NCBI GenBank assembly: GCA_964360255.1
Contig: CAYHVK010000021.1
Coordinates: 1 to 54,957, forward strand
Direction of reading: 5' to 3'
From: CAYHVK01 sp964360255
Lineage (GTDB): Bacteria; Bdellovibrionota; Bdellovibrionia; Bdellovibrionales; UBA1609
DNA length: 54,957 bases
Part shown: positions 42,480 to 51,821 of the stretch, one piece after another
Position numbering within the stretch: the first letter of the stretch is position 1
Layout: each line of letters starts with the position of its first letter
The notes under the pieces: model-generated
Databases searched by the model: none
Seen by the model: the letters and a program-made list of their open reading frames with translations, nothing else
What the model was told of the DNA's origin: nothing
Made by a program: the position numbers and the translations under genes

Positions 42480-43040
42480 TTATTTCAAAGTTCTAATGTA
42501 TTTAACAATCGCCCAGCGATCTTCTGGGTTCTGAATCTGTCCTGCGTACGAACCCATCACACCCTGACCATTGGTAATGATGTGGTAGATTTGTCCGTCT
42601 CTTAAACCTTTAACTTTGTCGCTCGTGAGAGCTGGAATTAAAGGAATATAAACTTTCAGTTTACTATCATCAGCGGCGTGACCTTGAGTTCCGTGGCAGA
42701 TACCGCAATAAATCTCGTACTTATATTTTCCACGAGCTAAAGCTTTTTCATCGCCATCTGGGAATGGGTTCTGCAAGTTCTGACCAGCACCCACTGGGTC
42801 TGTTACATACTTCTCAGTTTTATAACCACGAGGTTTTGTGTGTTCAGGGGGCAGACGGCTTGATGGTTCATTACGCTGATAATCGTAATCTTGAGCCTTC
42901 AAAGAAATCTGAGTGAACATATCTTGGATCAGCTCTACTGAAGTTTTGTCGCTGCCTGCGCCGCAACCAACAAGAGCAAAACCAGTCACTAAAATCAGAG
43001 TAGAAACTTTAGCTAGTTTGTATTTTACGACAGTTTTCAT
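42480..43040 (-). CDS. actE: Alternative complex III, ActE (monohaem cytochrome c lipoprotein)
   Basis: A 186-residue protein with a lipoprotein signal (STLILVTGFALVGC), so membrane-anchored facing the periplasm. It has one haem-binding CGICH in YEIYCGICHGTQGHAADDSK and a downstream axial Met candidate in NGQGVMGSYAGQIQNPEDRWAIVKYIRTL, the usual class I cytochrome c arrangement. It probably passes electrons to the terminal oxidase or to a soluble carrier. It lies 1 nt from actD. Confidence 0.94.
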   Translation of the reverse strand: MKTVVKYKLAKVSTLILVTGFALVGCGAGSDKTSVELIQDMFTQISLKAQDYDYQRNEPSSRLPPEHTKPRGYKTEKYVTDPVGAGQNLQNPFPDGDEKALARGKYKYEIYCGICHGTQGHAADDSKLKVYIPLIPALTSDKVKGLRDGQIYHIITNGQGVMGSYAGQIQNPEDRWAIVKYIRTLK

Positions 43041-43041
43041 T

Positions 43042-43599
43042 CTAGAACTCCGTTCTCTTCACTTCAGAAGCACCTAAAGATTTGAACAGTTGTTCAAGCT
43101 TACCGGCATCGTAGCCTTGAGCGCTTTCAGGAATAAAAAGTGCGAATTTGTGCGAAGTGAGATCCGGATCAATAATTGGCGGATCAATCTTCGGCAAACC
43201 GTTAATAACAATCATCGCGCCCACTGAACTCAGGGCTGCAAAAAGAATCGTACATTCAAAAATAATCGGAATGAACGCGGCTAGTGACCACATTGGTTTA
43301 CCACCAACGTTAATTGGCCAATCAACAGCGCTCGTCCACCATGTGAACCAAAGGCCGAAAATTAAACCGAGCGTACCGAAAACAAAAGTAATCCATGGGA
43401 TGTACGAGCGCGGAATACCGATAGCATCGTCAATTCCGTGTAAAGGGAATGGGCTGATAGCTTCGAGATTCTTATTACCAGCGTCGTATGTCTTGCGAGC
43501 CGCTTCAACAAAAGCGTGCTCTTCTAGCCAAATGCCAGCAATACCTTTTGAGCCGCGGTGACGAACAGCACCTTCAAGTTTTGAAATTAGATCAGCCAT
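43042..43599 (-). CDS. actD: Alternative complex III, ActD (DUF3341)
   Basis: A 185-residue subunit with two transmembrane helices (YIPWITFVFGTLGLIFGLWFTWW, then LAAFIPIIFECTILFAALSSVGAM). The family mark is the IGIPRSYIPW region leading to the conserved WPINVGGKPMWSLAAFIPIIFE, preceded by an N-terminal cytosolic domain. It carries no cofactor motif and is structural. Its ATG overlaps the actC stop by one nucleotide, indicating coupling. Confidence 0.94.
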   Translation of the reverse strand: MADLISKLEGAVRHRGSKGIAGIWLEEHAFVEAARKTYDAGNKNLEAISPFPLHGIDDAIGIPRSYIPWITFVFGTLGLIFGLWFTWWTSAVDWPINVGGKPMWSLAAFIPIIFECTILFAALSSVGAMIVINGLPKIDPPIIDPDLTSHKFALFIPESAQGYDAGKLEQLFKSLGASEVKRTEF

Positions 43600-44957
43600 T
43601 AGTGACCTCCCTGATCTTTCTTACCGACACCTAAGATTGGCTTCACTTCGGCCATCGAAATAGCCGGAAGCGCTCTCAAGTAAAGTAAGAAAATAAAGAA
43701 GAACATACCAAATGAACCGAAGAGAACCGATAAATCGGCCCACGTCGGATGCCACATGCCCCAGTTCGCCGGTAAGAAATCTCGGTGAAGCGAAGTCACT
43801 GTAATTACGAACCGCTCATACCACATACCGATATTAACGAAGATAGAGATAACGAACATCGCAGGAATGCTACGACGAATGCTCTTCATCCAGAAAAGTT
43901 GTGGGATAATTACGTTACAAGTCACCATGATCCAATAAGACCAACCGTAAGGACCAAACGCGCGGTTCACGAAAATGTACTGCTCGTAGGGGTTACCTGA
44001 GTACCATGCGATAAAGAATTCTGAACCGTAGGCGTAACCTACCATTAGGCCCGTAGCCATAATGATTTTGTTCATATTCTCCATGTGGTGCATAGTTACG
44101 TAGTCTTTAAAGTTCGGGATGAACTGACGAAGTAAACACATGATCGTCACAACCATACCGAAGCCCGAGAAGATCGCACCCGCAACGAAGTACGGTGGGA
44201 AGATCGTCGTGTGCCAACCTGGCAACATTGAAGTCGCGAAGTCGAACGATACGATCGAGTGAACTGAGAGAACGAGCGGAGTCGAAAGACCCGCAAGTAA
44301 CATATAGATCATTTCATAGTGGTTCCAGTTGCGGGCTGTTCCGCGCCAACCGAGAGAGAGCGCTCCGTAAATACGTTTGCGCCAGATGTTTTTCGCGCGG
44401 TCACGGATTGTGGCCAAATCAGGCACTAAACCCACGTACCAGAAAACCATTGATACAGTTGCGTATGTTGATACGGCGAAAACGTCCCATACAAGTGGTG
44501 ATCTGAAGTTCACCCAAAGAGGACCACGTTGATTCGGGTAAGGTAAGAGCCAGTATGCAAACCAAGGACGACCTGTGTGAAGAACCGGGAATGTACCGGC
44601 CACCATCACGGCAAAAACCGTCATCGCTTCTGCAGTACGCGCAATCGCCATTCTCCACTTTTGACGGAAGAGAAAAAGAATAGCCGAGATCAATGTCCCT
44701 GCATGGCCGATACCGATCCAGAATACGAAAGTGATAATGTCAGTACCCCAACCGACCGGATGGCTAATACCTTGAAGACCCATACCTACAGCCACGATAA
44801 TCCCTTGCGAAATTATGTAGACCAAGAAAAGCATCTTTGTGCTGAGTAGTAATGCCCAAAACTTACTGCCGGGAACAGTTTCAACAATTCGGCAAATGTC
44901 GTCTGTGACATCCTTAAGACTTTTATTTCCTAATACTAAAGGTTCTCGTGTGATCAT
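43599..44957 (-). CDS. actC: Alternative complex III, ActC (NrfD-like quinol-oxidising membrane subunit)
   Basis: A 452-residue membrane protein with about ten helices. Typical segments are TDIITFVFWIGIGHAGTLISAILFLFRQKWR, PVLHTGRPWFAYWLLPYPNQRGPLWVNFRSPLVWDVFAVSTY, SVHSIVSFDFATSMLPGWHTTIFPPYFVAGAIFSG and FFIAWYSGNPYEQYIF. The NrfD fold binds quinol and is proposed to contribute to energy coupling. Its ATG overlaps the end of actB (shared base 44957), so it is translationally coupled. Confidence 0.97.
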   Translation of the reverse strand: MITREPLVLGNKSLKDVTDDICRIVETVPGSKFWALLLSTKMLFLVYIISQGIIVAVGMGLQGISHPVGWGTDIITFVFWIGIGHAGTLISAILFLFRQKWRMAIARTAEAMTVFAVMVAGTFPVLHTGRPWFAYWLLPYPNQRGPLWVNFRSPLVWDVFAVSTYATVSMVFWYVGLVPDLATIRDRAKNIWRKRIYGALSLGWRGTARNWNHYEMIYMLLAGLSTPLVLSVHSIVSFDFATSMLPGWHTTIFPPYFVAGAIFSGFGMVVTIMCLLRQFIPNFKDYVTMHHMENMNKIIMATGLMVGYAYGSEFFIAWYSGNPYEQYIFVNRAFGPYGWSYWIMVTCNVIIPQLFWMKSIRRSIPAMFVISIFVNIGMWYERFVITVTSLHRDFLPANWGMWHPTWADLSVLFGSFGMFFFIFLLYLRALPAISMAEVKPILGVGKKDQGGH

Positions 44958-47900
44958 TAGTGGTGACCCTTTTCGTTGCTGTTGCCATGACCGCTACCGT
45001 GCGCTTTAACTTCCTTCAGAGCGTGCGTGTTTCTCACTTTAGATTGATACTTCACTGCCGGAGCCGCATTGAGCTCTTCAAGTAAGGTATAAGTGCGCTC
45101 GCGTTTTAGAATTTTTGAAACTTGGCTTTCAAGGTCATTCACATCTCCGAATGTAATCGCGCCAGTTGGGCACGAATCTTGGCAAGCCACTGTAACGTCG
45201 CCGTCTTTCATTGGGCGGCCTTCGATTTTTGCTTTCGATTTAGCCGACTGAATACGGTGAGTACAGAAAGTACATTTCTCCATCACACCTCTCGCGCGAA
45301 CTGTTACATCCGGGTTGAGAGCCATATGAGATGGTGAAGGAATTTCTTTTACATAGTTGAACCAGTTGAAGCGACGTACTTTATACGGACAGTTGTTTGA
45401 GCAGTAACGAGTGCCCACGCAACGGTTGTAAATCATATCGTTCGTACCTTCTGGACTGTGAACTGTTGCAAGAACCGGGCAAACCGTCTCGCAAGGAGCA
45501 TTATCGCAATGCTGACAAGTGACAGGCATAAATACTGTATCTGGATTTTCTTGTGGACCTACATAATAGCGGTCAATACGAATCCAGTGCATTTCTCTAC
45601 CGTTGATCACGTTCTTCTTACCAACAACATGAATGTTGTTTTCAGACTGACAAGCGATCATGCAAGAGCCGCAACCTGTGCAGCTATTAAGATCGATGGC
45701 CATTCCCCACTTGTGGCCTGTGTATTTATGGCCTGACCAAGCTGAGAAAATTTTGTGACGGTGAATGTTGCTTTGAGGATTCTTTTTGTAATCTGCAAGT
45801 GTCGCTTCAATAACGATCTGGCGACCTTCCATTGAATTGTGACCAGCCACGTTCGCCATTGGCACTTTCGTTGCCGTAGCTGTAACTGATGCAGTTAAAC
45901 CCGAGTAACGGATGTCACCTTTTTCATGGAAAGAAAGAGTGTAAGCATTAACGCCTACATTGTTCGCTACGCGACCAGCGGCTTTTTGACCATAACCAAC
46001 CGCTAAGCCTAATGCATTTTCATGCTGACCTGGCTGAATATGAACTGGTACTTCAAGAGTCTTACCACTCACTTCTACTTTAACGATCTGACCTTGAGCC
46101 CATTTACGAGCTACAGCTGTTGCTGGAGCTACAGTTAAATAGTTATCCCAGCAAAGTTTTGAAATCGGATCTGGGAATTCTTGTAACCACGATACGTTAG
46201 CTAATGTTCCGTTACGAAGACCAACTGTTGGATAAAGAACGAGTTCAAAATCAGCAAGAGGAGAACGAGTGGCATCAAGAATTGAAAGAGCTGAGCCACT
46301 TACAGAGCGACCAGCACTTGAACCATCACGGCCCGAAGTTTCGATAACACCTTTTTCTAAGAGGTTTTCCCAGCCCGCATCACCACTGGCTCCACGAGCT
46401 GCAGCTGTTGCGCGAACGTACTCATACCAAGATGTTGTCTTAACACTGCGACCCGCCGCTTTCATAATTGAAAGCAAAGTTTCGCCGAATGGACGAGTTT
46501 GACCCATTGGTTGAATCGTTGGTTGCTGAATGCTGTAAATACCTTTTTGGCCTTCAGCATCGCCCCAAGCTTCCATCGAGTGGCTGTCAGAAAGAATATA
46601 TTCTGCCATCTTGCCCGTATCGTCAGTGTGCGAACCTGTGTAGATCACCATTTCAACTTTACGAAGCGCTTCAGCTAAACCTAAATTTTCAGGAGCTGCG
46701 TGAATCGCGTTCATACCGTGAATGATTAATGTTTTAACTGTGCCCGCTTTAATATCTGTCACAAGTTTTGAAAGGTCTTGTGAAGAGCCTTGGAAACCTG
46801 TGTGAGCGTTACGGTAATCAATAGTCACGCCGTCATTACCAAGTGCTGAGTTGAGTAAGTTCGCTGCGACTTGAGCACGAAGATCTTCACCGGCAATAAC
46901 GATGCTCTGACCACGATTTTCATAAAGCTCTTTAGCAATCTCAGCAAAAACTTCTGGGCTCAAACCAATCACGCCTGCAATGTCAGCGTAAGGCTTAAGA
47001 GTATTAAGAACCGATGAATCCCCTGCATAGCGAGTGACTTTTTGGTTCGCAGCCAATTCATGCATCAAACCTAATAATACGTCCGCTACGTGTGAAGGAC
47101 GAACGCGCGCTCTAAAGTCGGCGTTGGCACCTGTCAAAGTAAGAAGTGGTTCAAACACCACGAGCTTATTCATCTCGCCATCTGGATTGCGCATTTTCGA
47201 GAATGCATTCTGATGTTCAGTTGGAGAAATATAAGTACCTAAGAAATCGGCACCGGCAGAAACGATCATTTTCGCTTTATCAAAGCGGAAACGCGGAACA
47301 AGCGAGCTCCCATAAGAGATCTCTTGGCCACGAGCCATTTTCTCTGCACCCATTACATCCCATGTGTACTGACGAGCTGAGAATGCGCTTTTGAATTCGC
47401 CGAGAGCGTTATTTAATGATGGCGATACGATACTTGAAGTGAGAACAGCAACGCCGCCCTTTTTCAATTGTTCACCAATGGCCGCATCTGCTTTTTCAAA
47501 AGATGTAGAAACCGAATCACTGTTCGTGCGAGCTTCATTAAAAAGATGACGAACTGGAGCTGATAGGCGATCTGGATCATATAATGATAGAATATGCGCG
47601 TGAGCACGAGCTGACATACCACCCTGATTGAGTGGATGACTTGGATTACCTTCAACTTTAACTGGGCGACCTTCACGAGTTTTAACAACTAAACCAAAAA
47701 CTTCGCTGCCGTCATTCCATGATGAAGAGTAATAGTTAGCTATACCTTCAATGATTTCTTTTGGCTTCTTAACATAGGGAACAATCTTCTCGGCCGGGCG
47801 ACGAACGCAACCGAAAGACGTTAACGCTAAACTTGCACCCATGAGTTTTAAAAATTCACGACGAGCCCAACCGCCTTCTGAAGAATCAGTGCTGCCTGAA

Positions 47901-48016
47901 GCTTCGCGAATTGGTGATGTCAAAAACTCTTGTTCAGCTAATTTTTGAAATTCAGAATCATTGCGCCAGTCTTCTAGAGATTGCCAATATTTGTGAGTCG
48001 GTGTTGTTTCATTCAT
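44957..48016 (-). CDS. actB: Alternative complex III, ActB (molybdopterin-oxidoreductase-like plus Fe-S subunit)
   Basis: A 1019-residue fusion. A Tat-type/lipoprotein start is seen at about residues 50-70 (ARREFLKLMGASLALTSFGC). A large molybdopterin-oxidoreductase-like region follows (EGNPSHPLNQGGMSARAHAHILSLYDPDR and onward), which in this family lacks the cofactor. The C-terminal ferredoxin-like part has four Cys groups: CTGCGSCMIAC, CQHCDNAPCETVC, CVGTRYCSNNC and CTFC ... CQDSCPTGAI, fitting three 4Fe-4S and one 3Fe-4S cluster as known for ActB. It passes electrons from quinol to the haems of ActA. It starts 12 nt after actA. Confidence 0.97.
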   Translation of the reverse strand: MNETTPTHKYWQSLEDWRNDSEFQKLAEQEFLTSPIREASGSTDSSEGGWARREFLKLMGASLALTSFGCVRRPAEKIVPYVKKPKEIIEGIANYYSSSWNDGSEVFGLVVKTREGRPVKVEGNPSHPLNQGGMSARAHAHILSLYDPDRLSAPVRHLFNEARTNSDSVSTSFEKADAAIGEQLKKGGVAVLTSSIVSPSLNNALGEFKSAFSARQYTWDVMGAEKMARGQEISYGSSLVPRFRFDKAKMIVSAGADFLGTYISPTEHQNAFSKMRNPDGEMNKLVVFEPLLTLTGANADFRARVRPSHVADVLLGLMHELAANQKVTRYAGDSSVLNTLKPYADIAGVIGLSPEVFAEIAKELYENRGQSIVIAGEDLRAQVAANLLNSALGNDGVTIDYRNAHTGFQGSSQDLSKLVTDIKAGTVKTLIIHGMNAIHAAPENLGLAEALRKVEMVIYTGSHTDDTGKMAEYILSDSHSMEAWGDAEGQKGIYSIQQPTIQPMGQTRPFGETLLSIMKAAGRSVKTTSWYEYVRATAAARGASGDAGWENLLEKGVIETSGRDGSSAGRSVSGSALSILDATRSPLADFELVLYPTVGLRNGTLANVSWLQEFPDPISKLCWDNYLTVAPATAVARKWAQGQIVKVEVSGKTLEVPVHIQPGQHENALGLAVGYGQKAAGRVANNVGVNAYTLSFHEKGDIRYSGLTASVTATATKVPMANVAGHNSMEGRQIVIEATLADYKKNPQSNIHRHKIFSAWSGHKYTGHKWGMAIDLNSCTGCGSCMIACQSENNIHVVGKKNVINGREMHWIRIDRYYVGPQENPDTVFMPVTCQHCDNAPCETVCPVLATVHSPEGTNDMIYNRCVGTRYCSNNCPYKVRRFNWFNYVKEIPSPSHMALNPDVTVRARGVMEKCTFCTHRIQSAKSKAKIEGRPMKDGDVTVACQDSCPTGAITFGDVNDLESQVSKILKRERTYTLLEELNAAPAVKYQSKVRNTHALKEVKAHGSGHGNSNEKGHH

Positions 48017-48028
48017 CTGCTGAACCTC

Positions 48029-48580
48029 TTAGTAGTGACAAGTGCCGCAATTGATCGGCGCATTGTTCTCAGGTTGACGGTGGCAATTTACACAGAATCC
48101 CATTGAGAGAGTTGAGTACTGTTCAACAATATCCATTTTCTCAACTTCACCATGGCAAGCTTTACAGTCTTTACCCGCGTTAATGTGAGCGGCGTGATTG
48201 AACTTCACGTGATCAGGAAGCAAGTGAACTTTCTTCCATTCAACATTCGTGTTCGACTCATAAGCTTCAACAACTTTAGCAATTTCTTTGCTCGGCTCTG
48301 TAGCTTCTTTTGTTTGACGAACGATCAAGTGACAGTTCATGCAAACATTCAGCGATGGTACAGAAGCGTGGCGAGAAACTGCGACACTTGAGTGGCAGTA
48401 CTTGCAATCAATTCCGAGTTTTCCGGCATGCAATTGGTGCGAGAACGCAATTGGCTGTGTTGGCTTGTATCCTTCGTTGTAACCGAAAGAAATTTTATTG
48501 TTGGTCATAAGATACACAAACGTGCAGAGCACGATTGCGAATCCTAAACCGAGGACTCCACCTATGAGTTTTTTTGTCAT
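48029..48580 (-). CDS. actA: Alternative complex III, ActA (pentahaem cytochrome c)
   Basis: A 183-residue protein with one N-terminal membrane anchor (LIGGVLGLGFAIVLCTFVYLM) and five CxxCH haem motifs: CKYCH, CMNCH, CKACH, CVNCH and CGTCH. This number and length match ActA of the quinol:cytochrome c/alternative complex III family. It probably transfers electrons among ActB and ActE or to the oxidase. It is the first gene of actABCDEF, with a plausible promoter just upstream, so the complex is probably transcribed as one unit. Confidence 0.97.
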   Translation of the reverse strand: MTKKLIGGVLGLGFAIVLCTFVYLMTNNKISFGYNEGYKPTQPIAFSHQLHAGKLGIDCKYCHSSVAVSRHASVPSLNVCMNCHLIVRQTKEATEPSKEIAKVVEAYESNTNVEWKKVHLLPDHVKFNHAAHINAGKDCKACHGEVEKMDIVEQYSTLSMGFCVNCHRQPENNAPINCGTCHY

Positions 48581-48615
48581 AGCATTCCTTCATTTCTAGA
48601 TGAGAAACCAGTGTT

Positions 48616-48644
48616 GTATCATTTGGTTTTTATTATGCTTTCAA
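48616..48644 (-). promoter_or_regulatory. Probable sigma-70-type promoter of the act operon
   Basis: On the minus strand TTGAAA (48639-48644), a 17-nt spacer, and TGATAC (48616-48621) lie about 36 nt upstream of actA, in the only gap between ccsA and actA. Spacing is ideal; the -10 is imperfect. Confidence 0.5.
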
Positions 48645-48675
48645 CATTATTAAGACTGAGGTCTATGCTTTGCAA

Positions 48676-50412
48676 TCATTTAGTTATCGACTGCTTCAAA
48701 CGACTTTGACGCAGAGTTGTAACATAAATCACAAAAAGCACATGAGCCGCAACAAAAGCCGCCACCCATTCCACTCCCCCAGCGCCAAAACCGTAAGTGT
48801 GCAAACCAGCACCCAGAACGAAGTTCACGCCGTACCAAGCCATCACAACTAATGAAAAAGCAAGCACCGAAGTTGTTGCTAAACCGAAATTTCTCAGCCA
48901 ACCAGCTAAGCGTCCGTGAAGAATTGCGATGTATCCCATTAATGCAATAAAGGCCCAAGTTTCTTTTGGGTCCCATCCCCAAAAGCGGCCCCAAGAGTAA
49001 TCCGCCCAGATGCCGCCCAAGATCACTCCGCCAGCAAGAAGCACAACTCCCACTTGAATGGCACGATACATAGCATTGCTCGCTTGAGCGATTTTATCGG
49101 CGTATTTTTTCTCATCTTTTAAGTAATAGAAGAGAGTAATGTCGCCCACAAAGAAGGCTAAGAAGAAAGCGGCATAACTTAATGTAATAGTTAAAACGTG
49201 AGTCGTGAGCCAAAAATTATCACGAAGAACCGGCTCAAGTGGGTTCATTGACCCATCTAATACGTGGTTCGAGATATCACATAATATGAGACAGAGAGTG
49301 GCCGCCATAGTGGCCGCGAGCATCATAATCGTGTTCTTAAAGAACTTATAAAGTACAGATGAAATCATAATCGTGCCGAGCGCCACCCAAACAACCGTCT
49401 CATACATATTCGTCACCGGCGCATGACCAGTAATATAGATACGAGTCGCAAATCCGATCAGGTGAAAGACGAATCCGAAACCGACTGCTCCCCATGCGTA
49501 TTTATTAAATTTATGTGCGTCGGTGAAAAGAATAACTGCGAACAAGATGGACGCTATTAAATAAGCGATCCAAGAAAATAAAAATGGATGAAGACCATTA
49601 TAAGAAACTTCGGCAGAAATTTTATTTCGTCCCGAGTAGTCTCCGTGTTCAGCCTCAAGAAGACCAACATACGCACCGACTGCATCTTCAATTGATGGAA
49701 CAGATTCAGCAGAAGCTTCAGCCGGTTTATCAGACTTATCTGATATATAGCGAATAAAACTTTTCGAAATGGCAGCGAACTTCTCTTTATGATCACCTTG
49801 CAGTTGTGAAGGGCTTTGCCATTTATCTGGTGGAGCTGGATTCATCGGATCAACGGGTGCGGTTGCGATCACTGGCGCCACCCCTGGAGTCATTCCTAAA
49901 CGAACGGCCTGAAATAAAGTGATCTGAGATTCAAGCGTTTGCACAGCCTGAAAGAAAGGATCCATCTTCTCTTTTAAATCTCTTTTGCTGCGCAGATCTT
50001 GCATAAGAAGACCTAATCGTGCGTTGGTCATAAGCTCGCCCACTGAGTAATAAAGGCGTTCGTTATCCAGCTGAAGAGCTTCGCGAAGACCCGCGTGACG
50101 AATCAAAATGATCTGTTCATTTTCGAGCTGCTCAGGCACGAGCATCCAAGAGAACACGACATCGACGGCTTTTTTACCGCCAAATTTTTCGCGACCCCAA
50201 ATCAGTTGCAGGGTTTCACGAGCAAAGGTATCAAAAGGCTTAATGCGGCCTGAATCTTGAACTGGCAAAGCTTCAAGACTGATGGGATGCACAGAAACTG
50301 GGGTGGAAGCCTGAGCCACCGAAACCATCGACACCAGTGAGCAAATTGTGAGAGCCCATAAAGTCCCAATAGGCATCAACTGTTTAAGACGACCGTTTAT
50401 AGATTGGATCAT
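48676..50412 (-). CDS. ccsA: Cytochrome c biogenesis protein CcsA (System II)
   Basis: A 578-residue protein. The N-terminal 280 residues are a large soluble stretch with a leading signal-like helix; the C-terminal half has about eight helices with the haem-handling WGxxWxWDPKETW motif (ADYSWGRFWGWDPKETWAFIALMGYIAILHGRLAGW) and conserved His residues (TGHAPVTNMYETVVWVALG; LTTHVLTITLSYAAFF). With ResB it forms the synthase that exports haem and joins it to CxxCH of c-type cytochromes, here obviously ActA and ActE. It overlaps the end of resB by 4 nt. Confidence 0.95.
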   Translation of the reverse strand: MIQSINGRLKQLMPIGTLWALTICSLVSMVSVAQASTPVSVHPISLEALPVQDSGRIKPFDTFARETLQLIWGREKFGGKKAVDVVFSWMLVPEQLENEQIILIRHAGLREALQLDNERLYYSVGELMTNARLGLLMQDLRSKRDLKEKMDPFFQAVQTLESQITLFQAVRLGMTPGVAPVIATAPVDPMNPAPPDKWQSPSQLQGDHKEKFAAISKSFIRYISDKSDKPAEASAESVPSIEDAVGAYVGLLEAEHGDYSGRNKISAEVSYNGLHPFLFSWIAYLIASILFAVILFTDAHKFNKYAWGAVGFGFVFHLIGFATRIYITGHAPVTNMYETVVWVALGTIMISSVLYKFFKNTIMMLAATMAATLCLILCDISNHVLDGSMNPLEPVLRDNFWLTTHVLTITLSYAAFFLAFFVGDITLFYYLKDEKKYADKIAQASNAMYRAIQVGVVLLAGGVILGGIWADYSWGRFWGWDPKETWAFIALMGYIAILHGRLAGWLRNFGLATTSVLAFSLVVMAWYGVNFVLGAGLHTYGFGAGGVEWVAAFVAAHVLFVIYVTTLRQSRLKQSITK

Positions 50413-51821
50413 TTTGCAACCTCTTGTATCTTTGAGAAAATTTTAACTCGGTAACGTTTAAAATAAAACATCACCACTGAACCAAGAACGATTAAGAAAG
50501 AACCTAAATATTTAATCCAGCGACCTGGATCACGATTCACAGAAAGAATTGAAGACGTCGGCTGACCTCTTTCGTTCTCTTGAAAGCTCGCCTGATAAAA
50601 AGTGAAACCGTTATGCTTCAGTGGTTCGTTCATTGAAATATGCGCGGGCCCATAACCTTCGGCCATTACGTCACTGGCATAAGAGGCCGCACGCATTGTA
50701 CCCTGGTAACGACCGACCGTAAAATTCTCAAGAGTGATTGAGAAACCTACATCAATGCGACGATTGTTATAAGAGATCATAAATACACTTGAATCATTAA
50801 AGATGCGCGTGTTCGAGTTCAAAGCGAGCCAATAATCTTTGCCATTAAATTCAACTAATAAAGCTGATGTAGTGGCCGGACCAGCAGGACGCTCAAGCTG
50901 AATAAACTTAATCTCTTCACGGGCTTGCGGTAAATACTTAAGAATACGCATTTGCAAACCCATCCAGCCGAGCTCAACCATATCTCCAGCTTTAGCCTGA
51001 CCCTTTTTCGTCAAGCCACCTTTAGAAGCCGTGTAGATGAAGTAATTAAAAGTAGAAGAGCCTGAAATGGGCTGAAGAACAACCGCGTTACCGCTTGAAT
51101 AGACGTAAGGCATTTCTTGCACAATAATTTTAGCCGGACCCAAATCTAACGAATCAAAACTATTTTTAAAATCACGCTTGATCCATTGACTCATATTCAC
51201 GTTGGCATTCTGCAACTGAATGCGAAAGGCCGCACCGTCTGACTTCTCGCTCGAAGGCTGGATGTTTTGTTCGTAGCGAGCGTAATGATAATAGTCTTTA
51301 ACGTGAACTTTATTATTGCCGAGCTGAAAGGCTTGAGAGAATTTTTTCGGTGGCTTCATAAAAAAATCAGTTCTCTCTTTATGAAGCAGCTCCCAGTTTC
51401 CGGAACCGAAAGAAGAATAGACTGAAAACTCTGTCTCCGGAACCATCACATAACGACTACTTTGCCCGATATCAATAGCCATACTGCCGTCAAGTCCGTA
51501 GATCTTCGTGACTAGAGAGCCCAGAATTAAAGTGATGATGCCGATGTGGGCGAGAATAAAGCCGGTATGATGGGCCTTCCAAGGTAGGCGATCAATCATG
51601 ACATTAAAAAGATTCACGCAAAGCAAGGCCATAACAAAATACATGGCTGGCGAATGGTAAATAACTTTTTGTGCATAGGTCGCATCATAACGAGCTTCGT
51701 AAATCGTTCCGATGGCCGAGAGAACCCCTAGGGATACAATCACAATAACGGCTAATTTTAGAGAGGCTAAAAACTGAAAAAGCTTTTCAAAAAAATTCAC
51801 AAATACTTCGCGCGATATCAT
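50409..51821 (-). CDS. resB: Cytochrome c biogenesis protein ResB/Ccs1 (System II)
   Basis: A 470-residue protein with three N-terminal helices (LKLAVIVIVSLGVLSAIGTIYEARY, then YFVMALLCVNLFNVMIDRLPW, then HHTGFILAHIGIITLILGSLVTKIYGLDG), a long periplasmic domain and one C-terminal helix (YLGSFLIVLGSVVMFYFKRYR). The conserved region ends SMNEPLKHNGFTFYQASFQE, typical of ResB. It works with CcsA in haem attachment. Its start overlaps the end of the amidohydrolase gene and its stop overlaps ccsA, so the three are coupled. Confidence 0.94.
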   Translation of the reverse strand: MISREVFVNFFEKLFQFLASLKLAVIVIVSLGVLSAIGTIYEARYDATYAQKVIYHSPAMYFVMALLCVNLFNVMIDRLPWKAHHTGFILAHIGIITLILGSLVTKIYGLDGSMAIDIGQSSRYVMVPETEFSVYSSFGSGNWELLHKERTDFFMKPPKKFSQAFQLGNNKVHVKDYYHYARYEQNIQPSSEKSDGAAFRIQLQNANVNMSQWIKRDFKNSFDSLDLGPAKIIVQEMPYVYSSGNAVVLQPISGSSTFNYFIYTASKGGLTKKGQAKAGDMVELGWMGLQMRILKYLPQAREEIKFIQLERPAGPATTSALLVEFNGKDYWLALNSNTRIFNDSSVFMISYNNRRIDVGFSITLENFTVGRYQGTMRAASYASDVMAEGYGPAHISMNEPLKHNGFTFYQASFQENERGQPTSSILSVNRDPGRWIKYLGSFLIVLGSVVMFYFKRYRVKIFSKIQEVAK

